Below, in pieces: positions 47,650 to 58,162 of a stretch of 64,000 bases of DNA. The notes beneath the pieces were generated by a model that was given only the letters and a program-made list of their open reading frames with translations, ran no database searches and had not been told where the DNA came from. Location of the stretch: positions 1-64,000 of the forward strand of contig NZ_JABMKY010000003.1 in assembly GCF_013204845.1 (NCBI RefSeq), written 5' to 3'. Position numbers and translations under genes: made by a program. The DNA comes from Paenibacillus qinlingensis (lineage in GTDB: Bacteria; Bacillota; Bacilli; Paenibacillales; NBRC-103111). The first letter of the stretch is position 1; each line of letters opens with the position of its first letter.

Positions 47650-48506
47650 GAAGTTGGGAAGATCGCATCGTCAACATAATCGTTATTTTCATTCTCGGCC
47701 TTACATCCTTAGCAGCGATTCTTCCACTGATGTATGTGCTATCCGTTTCCATTACGCCATTTTCCGAAGTACTTAAGCATGGAGGTTTTATCTTACTTCC
47801 GAAAGCAATCACATTCCATGCGTATTATGAGCTATTTACCACAACGAACATCCCACGTGCTTTTTGGATCACGATCTTCATTACCGTTGTCGGAACCGTA
47901 GTAAATCTAGTGTTGACATCGCTGATGGCTTATCCGCTTAGCCGTCGCAATCTCCCAGGTAGAGGGTTTTTCCTCCTGATGATTGTGTTCACGATGCTAT
48001 TCAGTGGAGGCTTAATCCCGACTTATTTAATTGTGAAAAATTTGGGATTGCTCAATTCCGTCTGGTCGATGATTTTACCGAATGCCGTATGGAGTTTTAA
48101 TGTGCTTATTATGAAAAGTTTTTTTGAGAACATTCCTGAAGAGTTATTTGAATCCGCCCGAATGGACGGTGCCAAGGAATTTCGAATTCTATGGCAAATT
48201 GTATTGCCACTTGCGGTGCCGTCCATGCTCACAGTCGGGCTGTTCTATATGGTTGGACATTGGAATGAGTTCTTCCAAGCGATTATGTACGTGACGGACC
48301 GTAACTTATATCCCTTACAAGTCGTGATTCGCGAAGTTCTTATGATGACACAGCTGCCGCTATTGGAAAATGCTGAGAACGTACTGCCTACCGAAACGAT
48401 GCAAATGGCAGCTGTCATTACCGCGAGTTTGCCAATCATTCTCGTGTATCCGTTTATTCAAAAACATTTCACAAAAGGAATGCTGCTAGGCGCTGTCAAA
48501 GGTTGA
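47643..48506 (+). CDS. Carbohydrate ABC transporter permease (YtcP/LplC type)
   Basis: About 287 residues from the ATG at 47643, which follows GGGGGGAGA and overlaps the end of the previous gene by 7 bases; the in-frame ATG at 47628 precedes that ribosome site. Hallmarks: FTMLFSGGLIPTYLIVKNLG, the loop ESARMDGAKEFRILWQIVLP and the tail FIQKHFTKGMLLGAVKG. Confidence 0.93.
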   Translation: MVRSWEDRIVNIIVIFILGLTSLAAILPLMYVLSVSITPFSEVLKHGGFILLPKAITFHAYYELFTTTNIPRAFWITIFITVVGTVVNLVLTSLMAYPLSRRNLPGRGFFLLMIVFTMLFSGGLIPTYLIVKNLGLLNSVWSMILPNAVWSFNVLIMKSFFENIPEELFESARMDGAKEFRILWQIVLPLAVPSMLTVGLFYMVGHWNEFFQAIMYVTDRNLYPLQVVIREVLMMTQLPLLENAENVLPTETMQMAAVITASLPIILVYPFIQKHFTKGMLLGAVKG

Positions 48507-48619
48507 TCCCGCATGGCCAAAGGAAATTCAGAGGTGTTGATGAGGGCTAAAACCTTTGGTCGCGGTAACAATATAGTTCCAAAAAAATGTATACTATACG
48601 AGAGGAAGAAGGGGTTTCT

Positions 48620-50173
48620 ATGAAAAAGAACTTATATGCACCGATGCTGGCAATGACGTTAACGGGAGCTATGCTGATTGCTGGTTGTGGAGGTTCGCCT
48701 GCGGTTGAGAAAGTTACGGAAAAGACTGGGGATAAAGCGGCAGCAAGCAGCACGCCAGCAGCCAATGCGAAGCCAGTTAAACTGGATATCATTGAAACGG
48801 GAACCGGGCTTCCAACCCCAGATCAAGATATCATTAAGCAGGAACTGGATAAAACGTTACATACAGAAATTAACCTGACCGTTTATGCGTCTCCTGATGA
48901 TTACAAGAATCAATTAAATGTGCGCATGGCTTCAGCGAATTTCCCGGACTTATTTGCCGTAGACCGAGTACAGTTAAAGCAATTATCAGACCAAGGACTT
49001 CTTCTTGATTTGACGCCGTATTTAGATAAACTTAAGCCTGCAAAAGACTTCATCGGTGAGGCTAGCTTTAAGCAAGGGATGTTGAATGGCAAAACATTAG
49101 CCATCGCCAAAGCACCTACGGCTTCCAAAACGTCGTTCTGGATTCGCAAGGATTGGCTTGATAAATTAAACCTTAAGTTGCCTACTACGCCAGAGGAAAT
49201 GCTCGAAGTTGCGAAAGCGTTTACGGAGAAGGATCCGGATGGCAACGGGAAGAAGGATACATTCGGCATCACAGGAGCGAAACTGAATGCGTTTAACACG
49301 TTCTTCGGTGCTTATGGCGTGGGGCTTATGGATGGCAGTCAGGTACCAGCTATCTATGTAAAAGATAATAAAGTGGTGAATTCTCTCTATGCGCCAGGTA
49401 TGAAAGATGCCCTTACTTCAATCAAGACTATGATTGCTGCTGGCGTCGTTGATCCAGAACTCATGGCTACGTCGCAAACGCAGGCTATGCAAAAGGCGAT
49501 CAAAGGACAAGCGGGCATCTTTTACACAGCTTGGTCGGATATGACAACTGCTCAGAACGTTGAACAGATGAAAGCGATCAATCCCAATGTGAACTGGGTA
49601 CAAATCGATGCGTTGCAAGGTCCTGGCGGCAAATTCACGGCATCTTGGGATATAGGTAATCCCGCAGGATTGTATGCGCTTCCGAAATCATTGGAGAAAT
49701 CCCCAGAAAAGCTCCAAAAGGTATTCGATTTGTTGAACTATGTATCTTCGAAGGATGGATCCAAGTTAGTGCAATACGGCGTAAAAGGAAAACATTTTAA
49801 TCTCGAAGGGGAAAAAGTGGTTCCAACGGATTTAATGGCCAAAGAAGGTGCTTATTTCTGGCTGTACCAATTTACCGGCCGTCCAGAGATGGAATATTTG
49901 TCCGTGAAATTTGCTCCACAAATAAAGTTAATTGACTTTGCCAATAAACAGCCACGACTTCAAGCGGTGAATGGATTTATTGACTTCCCAAGTGGCTTTA
50001 ACGCTGCTGATGCGAATCGGTATGTCGAAGAAGAGTTCTCCAAATTCATCTATGGGAAACGACCTCTCACTGAATATGATAACTTCCTCAAAACATTGGA
50101 GGGTTCCATGAATTACAAAGCATTCTTAGAAGCATCTGAGCAAAAAGTGAAAGAGCTTGGATACGTGAAGTAG
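48620..50173 (+). CDS. Extracellular solute-binding lipoprotein (LipO/YtcQ type)
   Basis: About 517 residues from the ATG at 48620, preferred over an in-frame ATG at 48587 because GAAGAAGGGG precedes it and it gives a clean lipoprotein signal (TGAMLIAGC). The binding-protein body contains PTTPEEMLEVAKAFTEKDPD and GNGKKDTFGIT, very like the LipO-type gene at 32495. It lies 113 bp after the permeases; CCAAAGG and CCTTTGG in that gap could pair in mRNA. It delivers an oligosaccharide to the two permeases. Confidence 0.93.
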   Translation: MKKNLYAPMLAMTLTGAMLIAGCGGSPAVEKVTEKTGDKAAASSTPAANAKPVKLDIIETGTGLPTPDQDIIKQELDKTLHTEINLTVYASPDDYKNQLNVRMASANFPDLFAVDRVQLKQLSDQGLLLDLTPYLDKLKPAKDFIGEASFKQGMLNGKTLAIAKAPTASKTSFWIRKDWLDKLNLKLPTTPEEMLEVAKAFTEKDPDGNGKKDTFGITGAKLNAFNTFFGAYGVGLMDGSQVPAIYVKDNKVVNSLYAPGMKDALTSIKTMIAAGVVDPELMATSQTQAMQKAIKGQAGIFYTAWSDMTTAQNVEQMKAINPNVNWVQIDALQGPGGKFTASWDIGNPAGLYALPKSLEKSPEKLQKVFDLLNYVSSKDGSKLVQYGVKGKHFNLEGEKVVPTDLMAKEGAYFWLYQFTGRPEMEYLSVKFAPQIKLIDFANKQPRLQAVNGFIDFPSGFNAADANRYVEEEFSKFIYGKRPLTEYDNFLKTLEGSMNYKAFLEASEQKVKELGYVK

Positions 50174-50189
50174 GTAGAAAAAGGTTGAA

Positions 50190-50223
50190 AAGAGATGAAG
50201 GGGCTTCTGGCTTCATCTCTTTC
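50190..50223 (+). terminator. Hairpin after the binding-protein gene
   Basis: AAGAGATGAAG / CTTCATCTCTT, an 11-bp stem with a 10-nt loop, followed by only TC. Probably a partial terminator or 3' stabiliser that keeps binding-protein mRNA more abundant than the downstream enzymes. Confidence 0.65.
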
Positions 50224-50261
50224 TGTCATTCTAAATTAACGGATCGTGGAGGAGATTAGCG

Positions 50262-52094
50262 ATGATGAGTGGAGATAGCAAGAAACAACAGGTTCATACA
50301 GATATCCTGATAGCTGGAGGTGGCGTTTCAGGTGTTGTAGCTGCCATTGCGGCTGCGAGGAATGGTGCGAAGGTGACACTTTGTCAGGATCGCTCGGTTC
50401 TGGGAGGCAATGCCTCTTCCGAAATCCGTATGCATATTGTCGGGGCGGCGCATTCCAAACGGGGGACAGCCTTGGAAACTGAAGCTAGAGAAGGCGGCAT
50501 CCTCGAAGAAATTCTTCTGGAGTGCGCCGTTCGCAATCCACAGCGAAGCGCCTCGATGCTGGATCTCCTTTTATATGAAAAGTGCAGAGCGGAGCCGAAC
50601 CTGACACTGATGCTGAATACGGCCATAATTGGTGTGCGGATGGATGGGAATCGCATTATATCAGCTTGGGCAACGAGGGAAAGTACGGAGCACAGCTTCG
50701 AAATTTATGCGAACATTTTCATGGATTGTACGGGAGACGGACGTCTTGGTAAAGAAGCAGGAGCGCAATTCACGACAGGGCGTGAGTCTTCGGCACAATA
50801 TGATGAGTCATTCGCTGGAACAGTAGCCGATACGTATCGGCTCGGTTCTTCGCTATTATTTACGGCACGAAATATGGGGAAACCGATGTCCTTCATCCCC
50901 CCTGTGTGGGCGAAACGATATTCCGAAGAAGATTTGAAATATCGCAGTCATGCGTCTTGGGAATATGGGTATTGGTGGGTGGAGTTTGGCGGATTATTGG
51001 ATACGATCTCCGATAACGAATTCATTCGCGATGAATTACTGGCTATTATGATGGGCGTGTGGGATCATATCAAAAATAGTGGCCATCATCCAGAGTCTGA
51101 GAACTGGGCGCTGGATTGGTTCGGCTTTGTACCTGGCAAGCGTGAATCTCGGCGATTCATCGGTAAGCACGTGTTGTCACAGAGAGATTTAGAGGAAGCG
51201 GTTCATTTTGAAGATGTCATCGCATATGGTGGATGGCCCATGGATACCCATCCACCACAGGGAATTGATGCCAAAGAAATGGATCCCTGCCATCAACCGC
51301 ATACAAACAACGTATATGGTATCCCACTGAGGGCATTGGTCAGTGCGAATGTGGACAATTTAATGTTTGTTGGACGCAATATTTCCGCGACACATATTGC
51401 TTTTTCCAGCACGAGAGTCATGGCTACCTGTGGTGTAATGGGGCAAGGTGCTGGAACTTTCGCCGCTTTGGCCAATCAAGCAGGGATTTCACTTGAGATG
51501 GCGTATAAGAATCAAGAATTAATTCGGAAAACACAACAACGGCTTATCAGGCAGGATGCATTTCTTCCTGGTATTCCCGCGAACGATAACTTATCTAGCC
51601 AAGCGACAGTTCTGGCCTCTTCCGAGCAACCAGAAGGCCGAGCATCGAATGTAATCGATGGCTATACACGTGCGATGCATGGTACCAATGGTGTCAGACT
51701 AGACCTCGTCGTTCCTGGTTCCCACAGGTGGATGTCGTGTCCTGATGATCAAGAACCTTGGATTGAGCTTACTTGGGAAACACCGATTTCCTTAAAGGAG
51801 ATCACCATCGTGCTGGATACAGGCATGCACCGAAGACTAACCCTGACGCAAGAAGATCAGCTGCATAAGAGAAATGAATGGGGGCCGCAGCCGGAAACGT
51901 TGAAGGATTTCCGCGTCCTTGCTTATTCTGCGAATCCGGACGAGGGCGCTCGTCAAGTGATGGAGATTCAGGGTAATTACCAACGACAAGTAACAAGCCA
52001 TGCAGGGGTAGAACAAGTAAGTAAGCTTCGAGTGGAAGTCTTGAGCACGAATGGACTGGATCATGCTAGAATTTTTGAAATCAGATGTCATTGA
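50262..52094 (+). CDS. FAD-dependent oxidoreductase with C-terminal discoidin-like domain
   Basis: A 610-residue protein. [20 protein letters not shown] gives the N-terminal FAD GxGxxG fold, and [10 protein letters not shown] and [17 protein letters not shown] are hallmarks of the FAD_oxidored (PF12831) family. [20 protein letters not shown] is the C-terminal flavin segment. Residues about 450-610 resemble a discoidin/F5-8 type beta-sandwich. There is no signal peptide. Members of this family are common in Paenibacillus and Bacteroidota polysaccharide loci, but their reaction is largely unknown. GGAGGAG precedes the ATG pair. Confidence 0.83.
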   Translation: MMSGDSKKQQVHTDILIAGGGVSGVVAAIAAARNGAKVTLCQDRSVLGGNASSEIRMHIVGAAHSKRGTALETEAREGGILEEILLECAVRNPQRSASMLDLLLYEKCRAEPNLTLMLNTAIIGVRMDGNRIISAWATRESTEHSFEIYANIFMDCTGDGRLGKEAGAQFTTGRESSAQYDESFAGTVADTYRLGSSLLFTARNMGKPMSFIPPVWAKRYSEEDLKYRSHASWEYGYWWVEFGGLLDTISDNEFIRDELLAIMMGVWDHIKNSGHHPESENWALDWFGFVPGKRESRRFIGKHVLSQRDLEEAVHFEDVIAYGGWPMDTHPPQGIDAKEMDPCHQPHTNNVYGIPLRALVSANVDNLMFVGRNISATHIAFSSTRVMATCGVMGQGAGTFAALANQAGISLEMAYKNQELIRKTQQRLIRQDAFLPGIPANDNLSSQATVLASSEQPEGRASNVIDGYTRAMHGTNGVRLDLVVPGSHRWMSCPDDQEPWIELTWETPISLKEITIVLDTGMHRRLTLTQEDQLHKRNEWGPQPETLKDFRVLAYSANPDEGARQVMEIQGNYQRQVTSHAGVEQVSKLRVEVLSTNGLDHARIFEIRCH

Positions 52095-52133
52095 TGTAGT
52101 TGTAATGGACATCTGTAGGAGGAGGAAGTCGTT

Positions 52134-53669
52134 TTGGACGGAATATTTGAGAATGTTGATATACCAGGTTGTACGATTACGGGTGTTCAAATGGTGCCAG
52201 AAGGAAGTCTCACCTTAGAGGACGGCAGAATCTTTACGGACTTACCAGCATTTTGCCGAGTTTGCCTCCAGCTCAAGCCAACCTCAGAGTCTAACATTCG
52301 CGTGGAGCTTTGGCTGCCACAAGATTGGAATGGCAGATTCCTCGGCACAGGCAATGGAGGTAGTGCAGGTTATATTAGCTACAACCCACTTGCACTTGGC
52401 GTGCGGCGAGGATATGCCACAGCGAATACGGATATGGGCACTTCGCCAAATGCCTTCGAGGCGATTGGACATCCTGAACGATGGGTAGATTTCGGTTATC
52501 GTGCAACACATGAGATGACGGTAGCGGCGAAATCGCTCATCCAATTATTTTACAAAAGATCAGCCAGCTATGCTTATTTCATGGGTTGTTCAACGGGTGG
52601 GCAACAAGCTTTAATGGAAGCACAGCGCTATCCGTCTGATTATCACGGCATCATTGCTGGGGCGCCAGCGAACAATCGCACTCACTTGCATACTGGATTT
52701 TTGTGGAATTTTAAAGCAACGAATCAAGCAACAGACGCACACTTTTCAAAAGAACAAATTGCATCCATAACACGTAAAGTTGTCGAACATGGACGGGGGG
52801 AAAACGGCGGCGTTCTCCAAGGTGATAACTTCTTTACTGACCCAAGGGTTCTGCAATTCGAGCCAGAGACGTTGGCGGCTTCACAGGTTGACGATGACGG
52901 GATTGGCCTCACCGACGAACAGATCTCCGCATTGAAGCTGATTTATGCGGGACCAACTAATCCACGAACAGGCGAACGTATCTATACGCCACTTCCATTT
53001 GGGAGTGAGAATTGTGGAGGAGGACTAGATCTTCAACAAGATCCTGAACAGTTACCATCATCGTTGTTATATCCATTTCATTGGGTATTTGGTGCGGATT
53101 TTGATTACTCCACATTTGATTTTGATCAGGATTTGGATACGTTGAATGAGCGATTGGCGCCGATTCTTAATGCGAATAATCCCGATGTCAGCGAGATGAA
53201 AGCGCTAGGTGGCAAAATCTTGTTGTACACTGGAATGGCGGATCCGCTTGTACCGTATCAAGATGCACTCCACTATTATGAGCGAGTGATTGAACATCAG
53301 GGCAGCCTGGATCAAACCCAAGATTTCTTCCGGTTATTCCTTGTGCCAGGAATGGGTCATTGCGGAGGTGGACCGGGGTTGAATGAGATCGGGTTCCGAG
53401 GCGTCTCCAGTTTACCCACAAATAGCGAATATGACATTTTAGCCGCAATGGTTGACTGGGTTGAGCACGGCAAAGCACCGGATACACTTATTGCAACCGC
53501 GTTTATCGATGGTTTTGCTCCAAATGGCATGAGCTTCCAGAGACCTATTTACCCTTATCCGAAGCTTCCTGCTTACATTTCAGGAGATCCTCATTTGCCA
53601 GCTAGCTATCAAGGTGTTGAACGTCCTCGAGGCGGAGTTCCCATTCCAGCGGATAAATACCTAGTTTAA
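52134..53669 (+). CDS. Tannase/feruloyl-esterase-family hydrolase
   Basis: A 511-residue alpha/beta hydrolase. The nucleophile Ser153 lies in GCSTGGQQAL directly after Cys152; Asp is in YTGMADPLVPY and His-Cys in VPGMGHCGGGPG. These give the CS-D-HC arrangement (catalytic triad joined by a Cys-Cys disulfide) that defines the family. NRTHLHTGFLWN also fits. No signal peptide is seen, which is unusual for an enzyme expected to hold a disulfide. The start is TTG at 52134 after AGGAGGAGG. Family members hydrolyse phenolic esters such as ferulate or gallate; the substrate here is unknown. Confidence 0.87.
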   Translation: MDGIFENVDIPGCTITGVQMVPEGSLTLEDGRIFTDLPAFCRVCLQLKPTSESNIRVELWLPQDWNGRFLGTGNGGSAGYISYNPLALGVRRGYATANTDMGTSPNAFEAIGHPERWVDFGYRATHEMTVAAKSLIQLFYKRSASYAYFMGCSTGGQQALMEAQRYPSDYHGIIAGAPANNRTHLHTGFLWNFKATNQATDAHFSKEQIASITRKVVEHGRGENGGVLQGDNFFTDPRVLQFEPETLAASQVDDDGIGLTDEQISALKLIYAGPTNPRTGERIYTPLPFGSENCGGGLDLQQDPEQLPSSLLYPFHWVFGADFDYSTFDFDQDLDTLNERLAPILNANNPDVSEMKALGGKILLYTGMADPLVPYQDALHYYERVIEHQGSLDQTQDFFRLFLVPGMGHCGGGPGLNEIGFRGVSSLPTNSEYDILAAMVDWVEHGKAPDTLIATAFIDGFAPNGMSFQRPIYPYPKLPAYISGDPHLPASYQGVERPRGGVPIPADKYLV

Positions 53670-53696
53670 ATGACTTCAATGACAGGTGGTTGCTAG

Positions 53697-55256
53697 ATGC
53701 CTAATACACCGATAAGGGTTTTGATCGTAGATGATGAACTACCGTTAAGGCAGGAGCTCAGATCCATGCCTTGGCATTTGTTCGGAGCCGAATTGGTGGG
53801 AGAAGCAGAGAATGGTGAAGAAGCTTTGCTGCTTTGTGAAGAGCTGAAGCCGGATCTCGTCATCACGGATATCATTATGCCGATTATGGATGGGATGGAG
53901 CTATTGCGACAAGTAAAGCAAAGCTTCCCATCCATTCAGTTTGTGTTGCTTACGTCACATAGTGACTTTCAATACGCACAACAAGCACTCAAGCTTGGGG
54001 CTTTAGAATATGTGCTTAAGCTGACCTTTGAAGAAGAAGAAATGAAGGCAGCAGTGGACAAGGCTAGAGGGGCTATAAGACGAGAAAGTGATCTTCAAAG
54101 CTACGAACGCGAACGGAAGCGTCGTGATATTTCGCAGCTGTTGAACACGATTGCGATGGGGGGAGCTGAACAGGATGCAGAGTTATCGCAGCTATGGGAG
54201 GCTTGGAGCCGTGCCATTCCCTATTACCCGGTCAGACTTCATGTCGAAGTAAAGGAGGGAGATCGGTTCCATCTGCTGCATGAGCTTAAGAAACAGTTAG
54301 AGCGACTGGAAAGAGAATCATCCAATTTCTATTGGTCACCGATTGGTGATCAAGATTTTGCTTTCGTGTTCTGCAATCTGCATTCTGCCTTAGAAGCTTC
54401 TGTACAGGCGGAGCAAGTCATGCGAGGGATTTACCGGGTGTTAGAGATGCAGTCGATGGATCCCCACGCCGGGTTTCGACTATTGGCAGTAACAGGGGGA
54501 TGTGTTAGAGAGCCTCAGGATCTCATTTCTTCTTTGCGTTCAAGTGTGATCACCGAAGCGATGAAATTTTATGATAGTTCGCTAACCTCATTAACGGCGG
54601 ACCAGGCAGCAACGGGACTTGCAGGGCTAGACGATTCGCCAGATACCAATCAAATCATCAGCAAGTGGATAGACGTGGGAAAAGATAAAGAGATGCTAGT
54701 CGCATTTTTCCATGAAACCTTAAAGCCGTGGGCCCTTGGAAGCCGCTTCGAGCCAGACAAGCTGAAAGCGTTCATCCTACGAACACGTGAGAAAGTGATT
54801 ACTGTTCATTCATTGCTTAGGCCAAGTGAATTCGAAGCATGTACGGTTCAACTTCAGGCGGCCCCGACGTTTCTTCAATTGTTGGAACTATTAATAAGGG
54901 AACAAGAATCAGAAGCAAGTGGAATCAGGAAGATCAGAAATGATGTGCAACTTGCTCAGAAAATCATCCTCGCGCGACTTAAAGAGGCGATTACGTTGAC
55001 ATCTATTTCTGAGGAAGTGGGTCTGAGCTCATCCTATTTTAGCCGATTGTTTCGTGAAGAAACCGGAGAATCTTTCAATGATTATGTCACTAGAATGCGC
55101 ATAGAGAAAGCGATGGAACTTCTTCAGACAACTCAATTGAAAGTGTACGAAGTGGCAGAACGTGTAGGAATTCCTAGCTACCGTTATTTCTCCCAGCTTT
55201 TTCGCAATTGGACAGGCGTAGCGCCAAACGAGTATAAGAGGGCTGATTTTAAATGA
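53697..55256 (+). CDS. YesN-type response regulator with AraC DNA-binding domain
   Basis: A 519-residue protein. Receiver domain: VLIVDDELP, phospho-acceptor Asp58 in ITDIIMPIMDG, and a Lys in YVLKLTF where most family members have LKP. AraC motifs in the last 100 residues are ISEEVGLSSSYFSRLFREET and VGIPSYRYFSQLFRNWTGVA. It overlaps the kinase gene by 4 bases (ATGA). It is the natural candidate to act at the paired promoters at 46.6 and 58.2 kb (inference). Confidence 0.94.
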   Translation: MPNTPIRVLIVDDELPLRQELRSMPWHLFGAELVGEAENGEEALLLCEELKPDLVITDIIMPIMDGMELLRQVKQSFPSIQFVLLTSHSDFQYAQQALKLGALEYVLKLTFEEEEMKAAVDKARGAIRRESDLQSYERERKRRDISQLLNTIAMGGAEQDAELSQLWEAWSRAIPYYPVRLHVEVKEGDRFHLLHELKKQLERLERESSNFYWSPIGDQDFAFVFCNLHSALEASVQAEQVMRGIYRVLEMQSMDPHAGFRLLAVTGGCVREPQDLISSLRSSVITEAMKFYDSSLTSLTADQAATGLAGLDDSPDTNQIISKWIDVGKDKEMLVAFFHETLKPWALGSRFEPDKLKAFILRTREKVITVHSLLRPSEFEACTVQLQAAPTFLQLLELLIREQESEASGIRKIRNDVQLAQKIILARLKEAITLTSISEEVGLSSSYFSRLFREETGESFNDYVTRMRIEKAMELLQTTQLKVYEVAERVGIPSYRYFSQLFRNWTGVAPNEYKRADFK

Positions 55257-57031
55257 AAAAGCTGATGTCGTGGTTTGGTGGCCAGAGCATGCTTGCGAAA
55301 CACTTTCTATTTCTGTCCGTGGGTACGCTGCTGCTACTAGGTGGGCTGACATGGATTAATTTACGAGAAGCAGAGGATTTGTTTCGAAAGCAGGTGGTCT
55401 CTGACGCGCAAATCATTATTGACCGAACGAATCTCTATATGAATGCATACTTGGACAATGTGCAGAACATCCTCATGCTGATCTCGACACGGGAGGATTT
55501 ACTAACCGAAGCAAAGGAATATGAAGCGACAGAGATCCTTCGCAAATATGCGAATATGAACAGTACCCTGTATCGATCCATGTATTTAGTTCGTGAAGAT
55601 GGCAAGGTGATGTCCAATTCACAAACGACTTTTGAGATTATTGGCAACCCTTATATCCAGCAGCTGCTTGAGCAAGCCAAGCAAACACAGGGCATGTTTA
55701 TCACAGAGCCGTATCAATCTCCCATGTCAGGCAAAACAGTGGCGTTCACGATGCCTCTAAGATCCGCATCAACGAGTTCATTTATTGGGATGGCGGTTGT
55801 TGAAATCGATCTCATTCAATTAACCAATTTGTTGTCTCAGTTTATGAATACCAAAAATCAAACATTTTCCATCATTACGAATAAACGAAATGTGGTACAA
55901 GCATTTGAGGGTACATTGCCCAGCTCTTATCGCATGCTGCCGTATAACATCTCCGTTTTTCCGCCAGAATTGGATACGGCATTTATCGATGAGATGTCAG
56001 AGCTGTCACTAGGGGTGTCTGATATAGAGGGTCCGCAAGGGAACATGGTAGCCGTGAAATCAGGTATGAATAAGTTAGGCTGGTATTTCATTGCCTTCTA
56101 TAAAGATAGTTTCTTTTATCAACATATTCGTAGTCTTCATACGAACTTTACAACAGCCGGCGTATTTTGGATTTTCATCGTACTATCTAGCACGTATATG
56201 ATAAGCCGTTATGTGACCCACCCCGTACGCACATTGGTTGCTAAGATGGACCGCGTACGTGATATGGAAGTGCTTCACAGCATTTCGGGGAGTGGCAAGG
56301 ATGAGATTGGACGCCTAGTTCTTAGTTATAACGCAATGATGGAGCGAATTCATCATCTCCTCCAGGAGACAAGGGAATCGGAACGTCGGAAAAAACAATT
56401 TGAGTTAAAAATGCTGCAAAGTCAAATTGCCCCGCACTTTCTATATAACACGCTCGCCTGCATTAGCAGTTTGGCTAAGCAGCACAAAATCGATGAAGTC
56501 CGGGAAACCATTAAGGCGTTAGTAGGGCTGCTTTCATTTAGCTTTGATAAGAGTACGGAGTTTGTCACCTTAGCAGATGAACTGGAAGGATTGCGCATGT
56601 ATGCGTACATACAGAAAGTGCGATACGGTGATAAATTCACGATGACGATAGATGCGGAGCCGGAAACGCTCCATACGACGATGCTGAAGCTAACTTTGCA
56701 ACCACTTGTGGAAAATGCCATCTTCCATGGTTTGGTACCGCTCAAGCGGACAGGTACAATCCGTATCCGAACAAAGTGCGTCAAGCATAAACTCATTATT
56801 ACCATAAGGGATACAGGGCTCGGCATGGATTCAGAGCGGCTCAGCAATTTATTTACAGAGCGGCATAAAGCCCCCAGTAAGCATCGCTTTACCGGAATCG
56901 GAATCATGAACGTTCATGAGCGAATTGGTTTGTATTTCGGACAAGAGTATGGACTATCGATCTTCAGCGTACCGGAAGTAGGAACGTTAATTCGAATTGA
57001 GATGCCGGCATCCCTGCATGCAGGGCAATAA
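55253..57031 (+). CDS. YesM-type sensor histidine kinase
   Basis: A 592-residue membrane kinase. Membrane segment about 15-33 (HFLFLSVGTLLLLGGLTWI), extracellular Cache-like domain (40-290), second membrane segment (about 300-318), HAMP (320-372), phospho-acceptor His395 in QIAPHFLYNTLACIS, and HATPase with N-box LQPLVENAIFHGLVP and DTGLGMDSERL. It is translationally coupled to the preceding regulator. Confidence 0.94.
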   Translation: MKKLMSWFGGQSMLAKHFLFLSVGTLLLLGGLTWINLREAEDLFRKQVVSDAQIIIDRTNLYMNAYLDNVQNILMLISTREDLLTEAKEYEATEILRKYANMNSTLYRSMYLVREDGKVMSNSQTTFEIIGNPYIQQLLEQAKQTQGMFITEPYQSPMSGKTVAFTMPLRSASTSSFIGMAVVEIDLIQLTNLLSQFMNTKNQTFSIITNKRNVVQAFEGTLPSSYRMLPYNISVFPPELDTAFIDEMSELSLGVSDIEGPQGNMVAVKSGMNKLGWYFIAFYKDSFFYQHIRSLHTNFTTAGVFWIFIVLSSTYMISRYVTHPVRTLVAKMDRVRDMEVLHSISGSGKDEIGRLVLSYNAMMERIHHLLQETRESERRKKQFELKMLQSQIAPHFLYNTLACISSLAKQHKIDEVRETIKALVGLLSFSFDKSTEFVTLADELEGLRMYAYIQKVRYGDKFTMTIDAEPETLHTTMLKLTLQPLVENAIFHGLVPLKRTGTIRIRTKCVKHKLIITIRDTGLGMDSERLSNLFTERHKAPSKHRFTGIGIMNVHERIGLYFGQEYGLSIFSVPEVGTLIRIEMPASLHAGQ

Positions 57032-57065
57032 ACAAATCAACCATGATCGTAAAGGAGCTAACCCA

Positions 57066-58058
57066 ATGCGTAACGAGAGAATCAACCTTTGGACAAAAGA
57101 AGAATATACGTATGACACAGGAACTGAGTTCATGCCGACATTGACAACCTACATACTTGATGGGTTGAATCGGAAACCTGCCGTTCTGATTATTCCCGGA
57201 GGCGGATATAAAGGATGCAACTCCGCGGAAGGAGAAGGCGTGGCGATGAAGTTTCTGGAGGCCGGCATGTCGGCGTTCGTACTAACGTATACAACTCGCA
57301 TGAGACCTAACATGCAACCGGTACAGAAGCAGCCAATACGCGATCTATCCCGCGCGATGATTATTATCCGCGAACATGCAGAGCAATGGCGCATCAATCC
57401 CGATCATATCGCCATTTGCGGCTTTTCTGCTGGCGGACATCTTGCAGCGAGCTTGGCTGTGCATTGGAACAGGGATTTCCTGCAGGATGTTAGAGGTATC
57501 CAGGCGTACTCTAACAAGCCAAATGCTGTTATATTGGGCTATCCGGTCATCACGACGGGGGAGTTCGCGCATATGGGATCGTTCTTTAATCTGCTGGGGG
57601 AGGAAGCGACTCAGGAACAACTTGCAGAAGTTTCCCTTGAGCATAGTGTGGGATCGCACACGCCGCCTGTATTCCTCTGGCATACAGTAGAAGACTTAAC
57701 CGTGTTAGTAGAGAATGCCATGATCTTCGCCTCCGCGTTAAGAAAGAACACAATACCCTTTGAATTGCATATCTTTCCTTATATCGGTCATGGCTCTTCA
57801 ACGTCAGATGAAACGTGGTACACGAGGGGCCAGGACTACCTAAACTCGGACTCCGCACAGTTGTACAGGCAAATAGCCCTTAAAGAATTGACTGAAGCAA
57901 GTGGGAAACCAACTGTCAGTGACGCCGAGCTTCTGGATTTTTTCAACGAACCAGCGCTCAAATATAAGAAGCCTTTACCGGATCCGATGAACTATAATCA
58001 TAATGCAAAATGGGTCAAACTATGTATAGAATGGCTGAATATCACATTCAGAGAATAG
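57066..58058 (+). CDS. Alpha/beta hydrolase (BD-FAE/acetyl-xylan-esterase-like)
   Basis: About 330 residues from the ATG at 57066, which has AAAGGAG 8 nt upstream; an in-frame ATG at 56997 lies inside the kinase gene. PAVLIIPGGGYKGCNS is the oxyanion-hole HGGG-like motif, Ser121 is in CGFSAGGHLAAS, and the other triad members fit WHTVEDLTV and PYIGHGSS. There is no signal peptide. Relatives deacetylate xylo- or other oligosaccharides after uptake. It is the last gene of the transporter-to-regulator unit. Confidence 0.87.
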   Translation: MRNERINLWTKEEYTYDTGTEFMPTLTTYILDGLNRKPAVLIIPGGGYKGCNSAEGEGVAMKFLEAGMSAFVLTYTTRMRPNMQPVQKQPIRDLSRAMIIIREHAEQWRINPDHIAICGFSAGGHLAASLAVHWNRDFLQDVRGIQAYSNKPNAVILGYPVITTGEFAHMGSFFNLLGEEATQEQLAEVSLEHSVGSHTPPVFLWHTVEDLTVLVENAMIFASALRKNTIPFELHIFPYIGHGSSTSDETWYTRGQDYLNSDSAQLYRQIALKELTEASGKPTVSDAELLDFFNEPALKYKKPLPDPMNYNHNAKWVKLCIEWLNITFRE

Positions 58059-58063
58059 CCCAA

Positions 58064-58098
58064 AGGACCGTCAGGATAATCATCCTGATGGTCCTTTT
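58064..58098 (+). terminator. Intrinsic terminator of the second sugar operon
   Basis: AGGACCGTCAGGAT pairs with ATCCTGATGGTCCT (one G-T) around AATC, followed by TTTTT. Confidence 0.92.
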
Positions 58099-58162
58099 TG
58101 CATGGCCGGGGATGGAAAAGGGCAGAGGATTGTGACAAAAGCGTCCAATCACAACAATTGGG

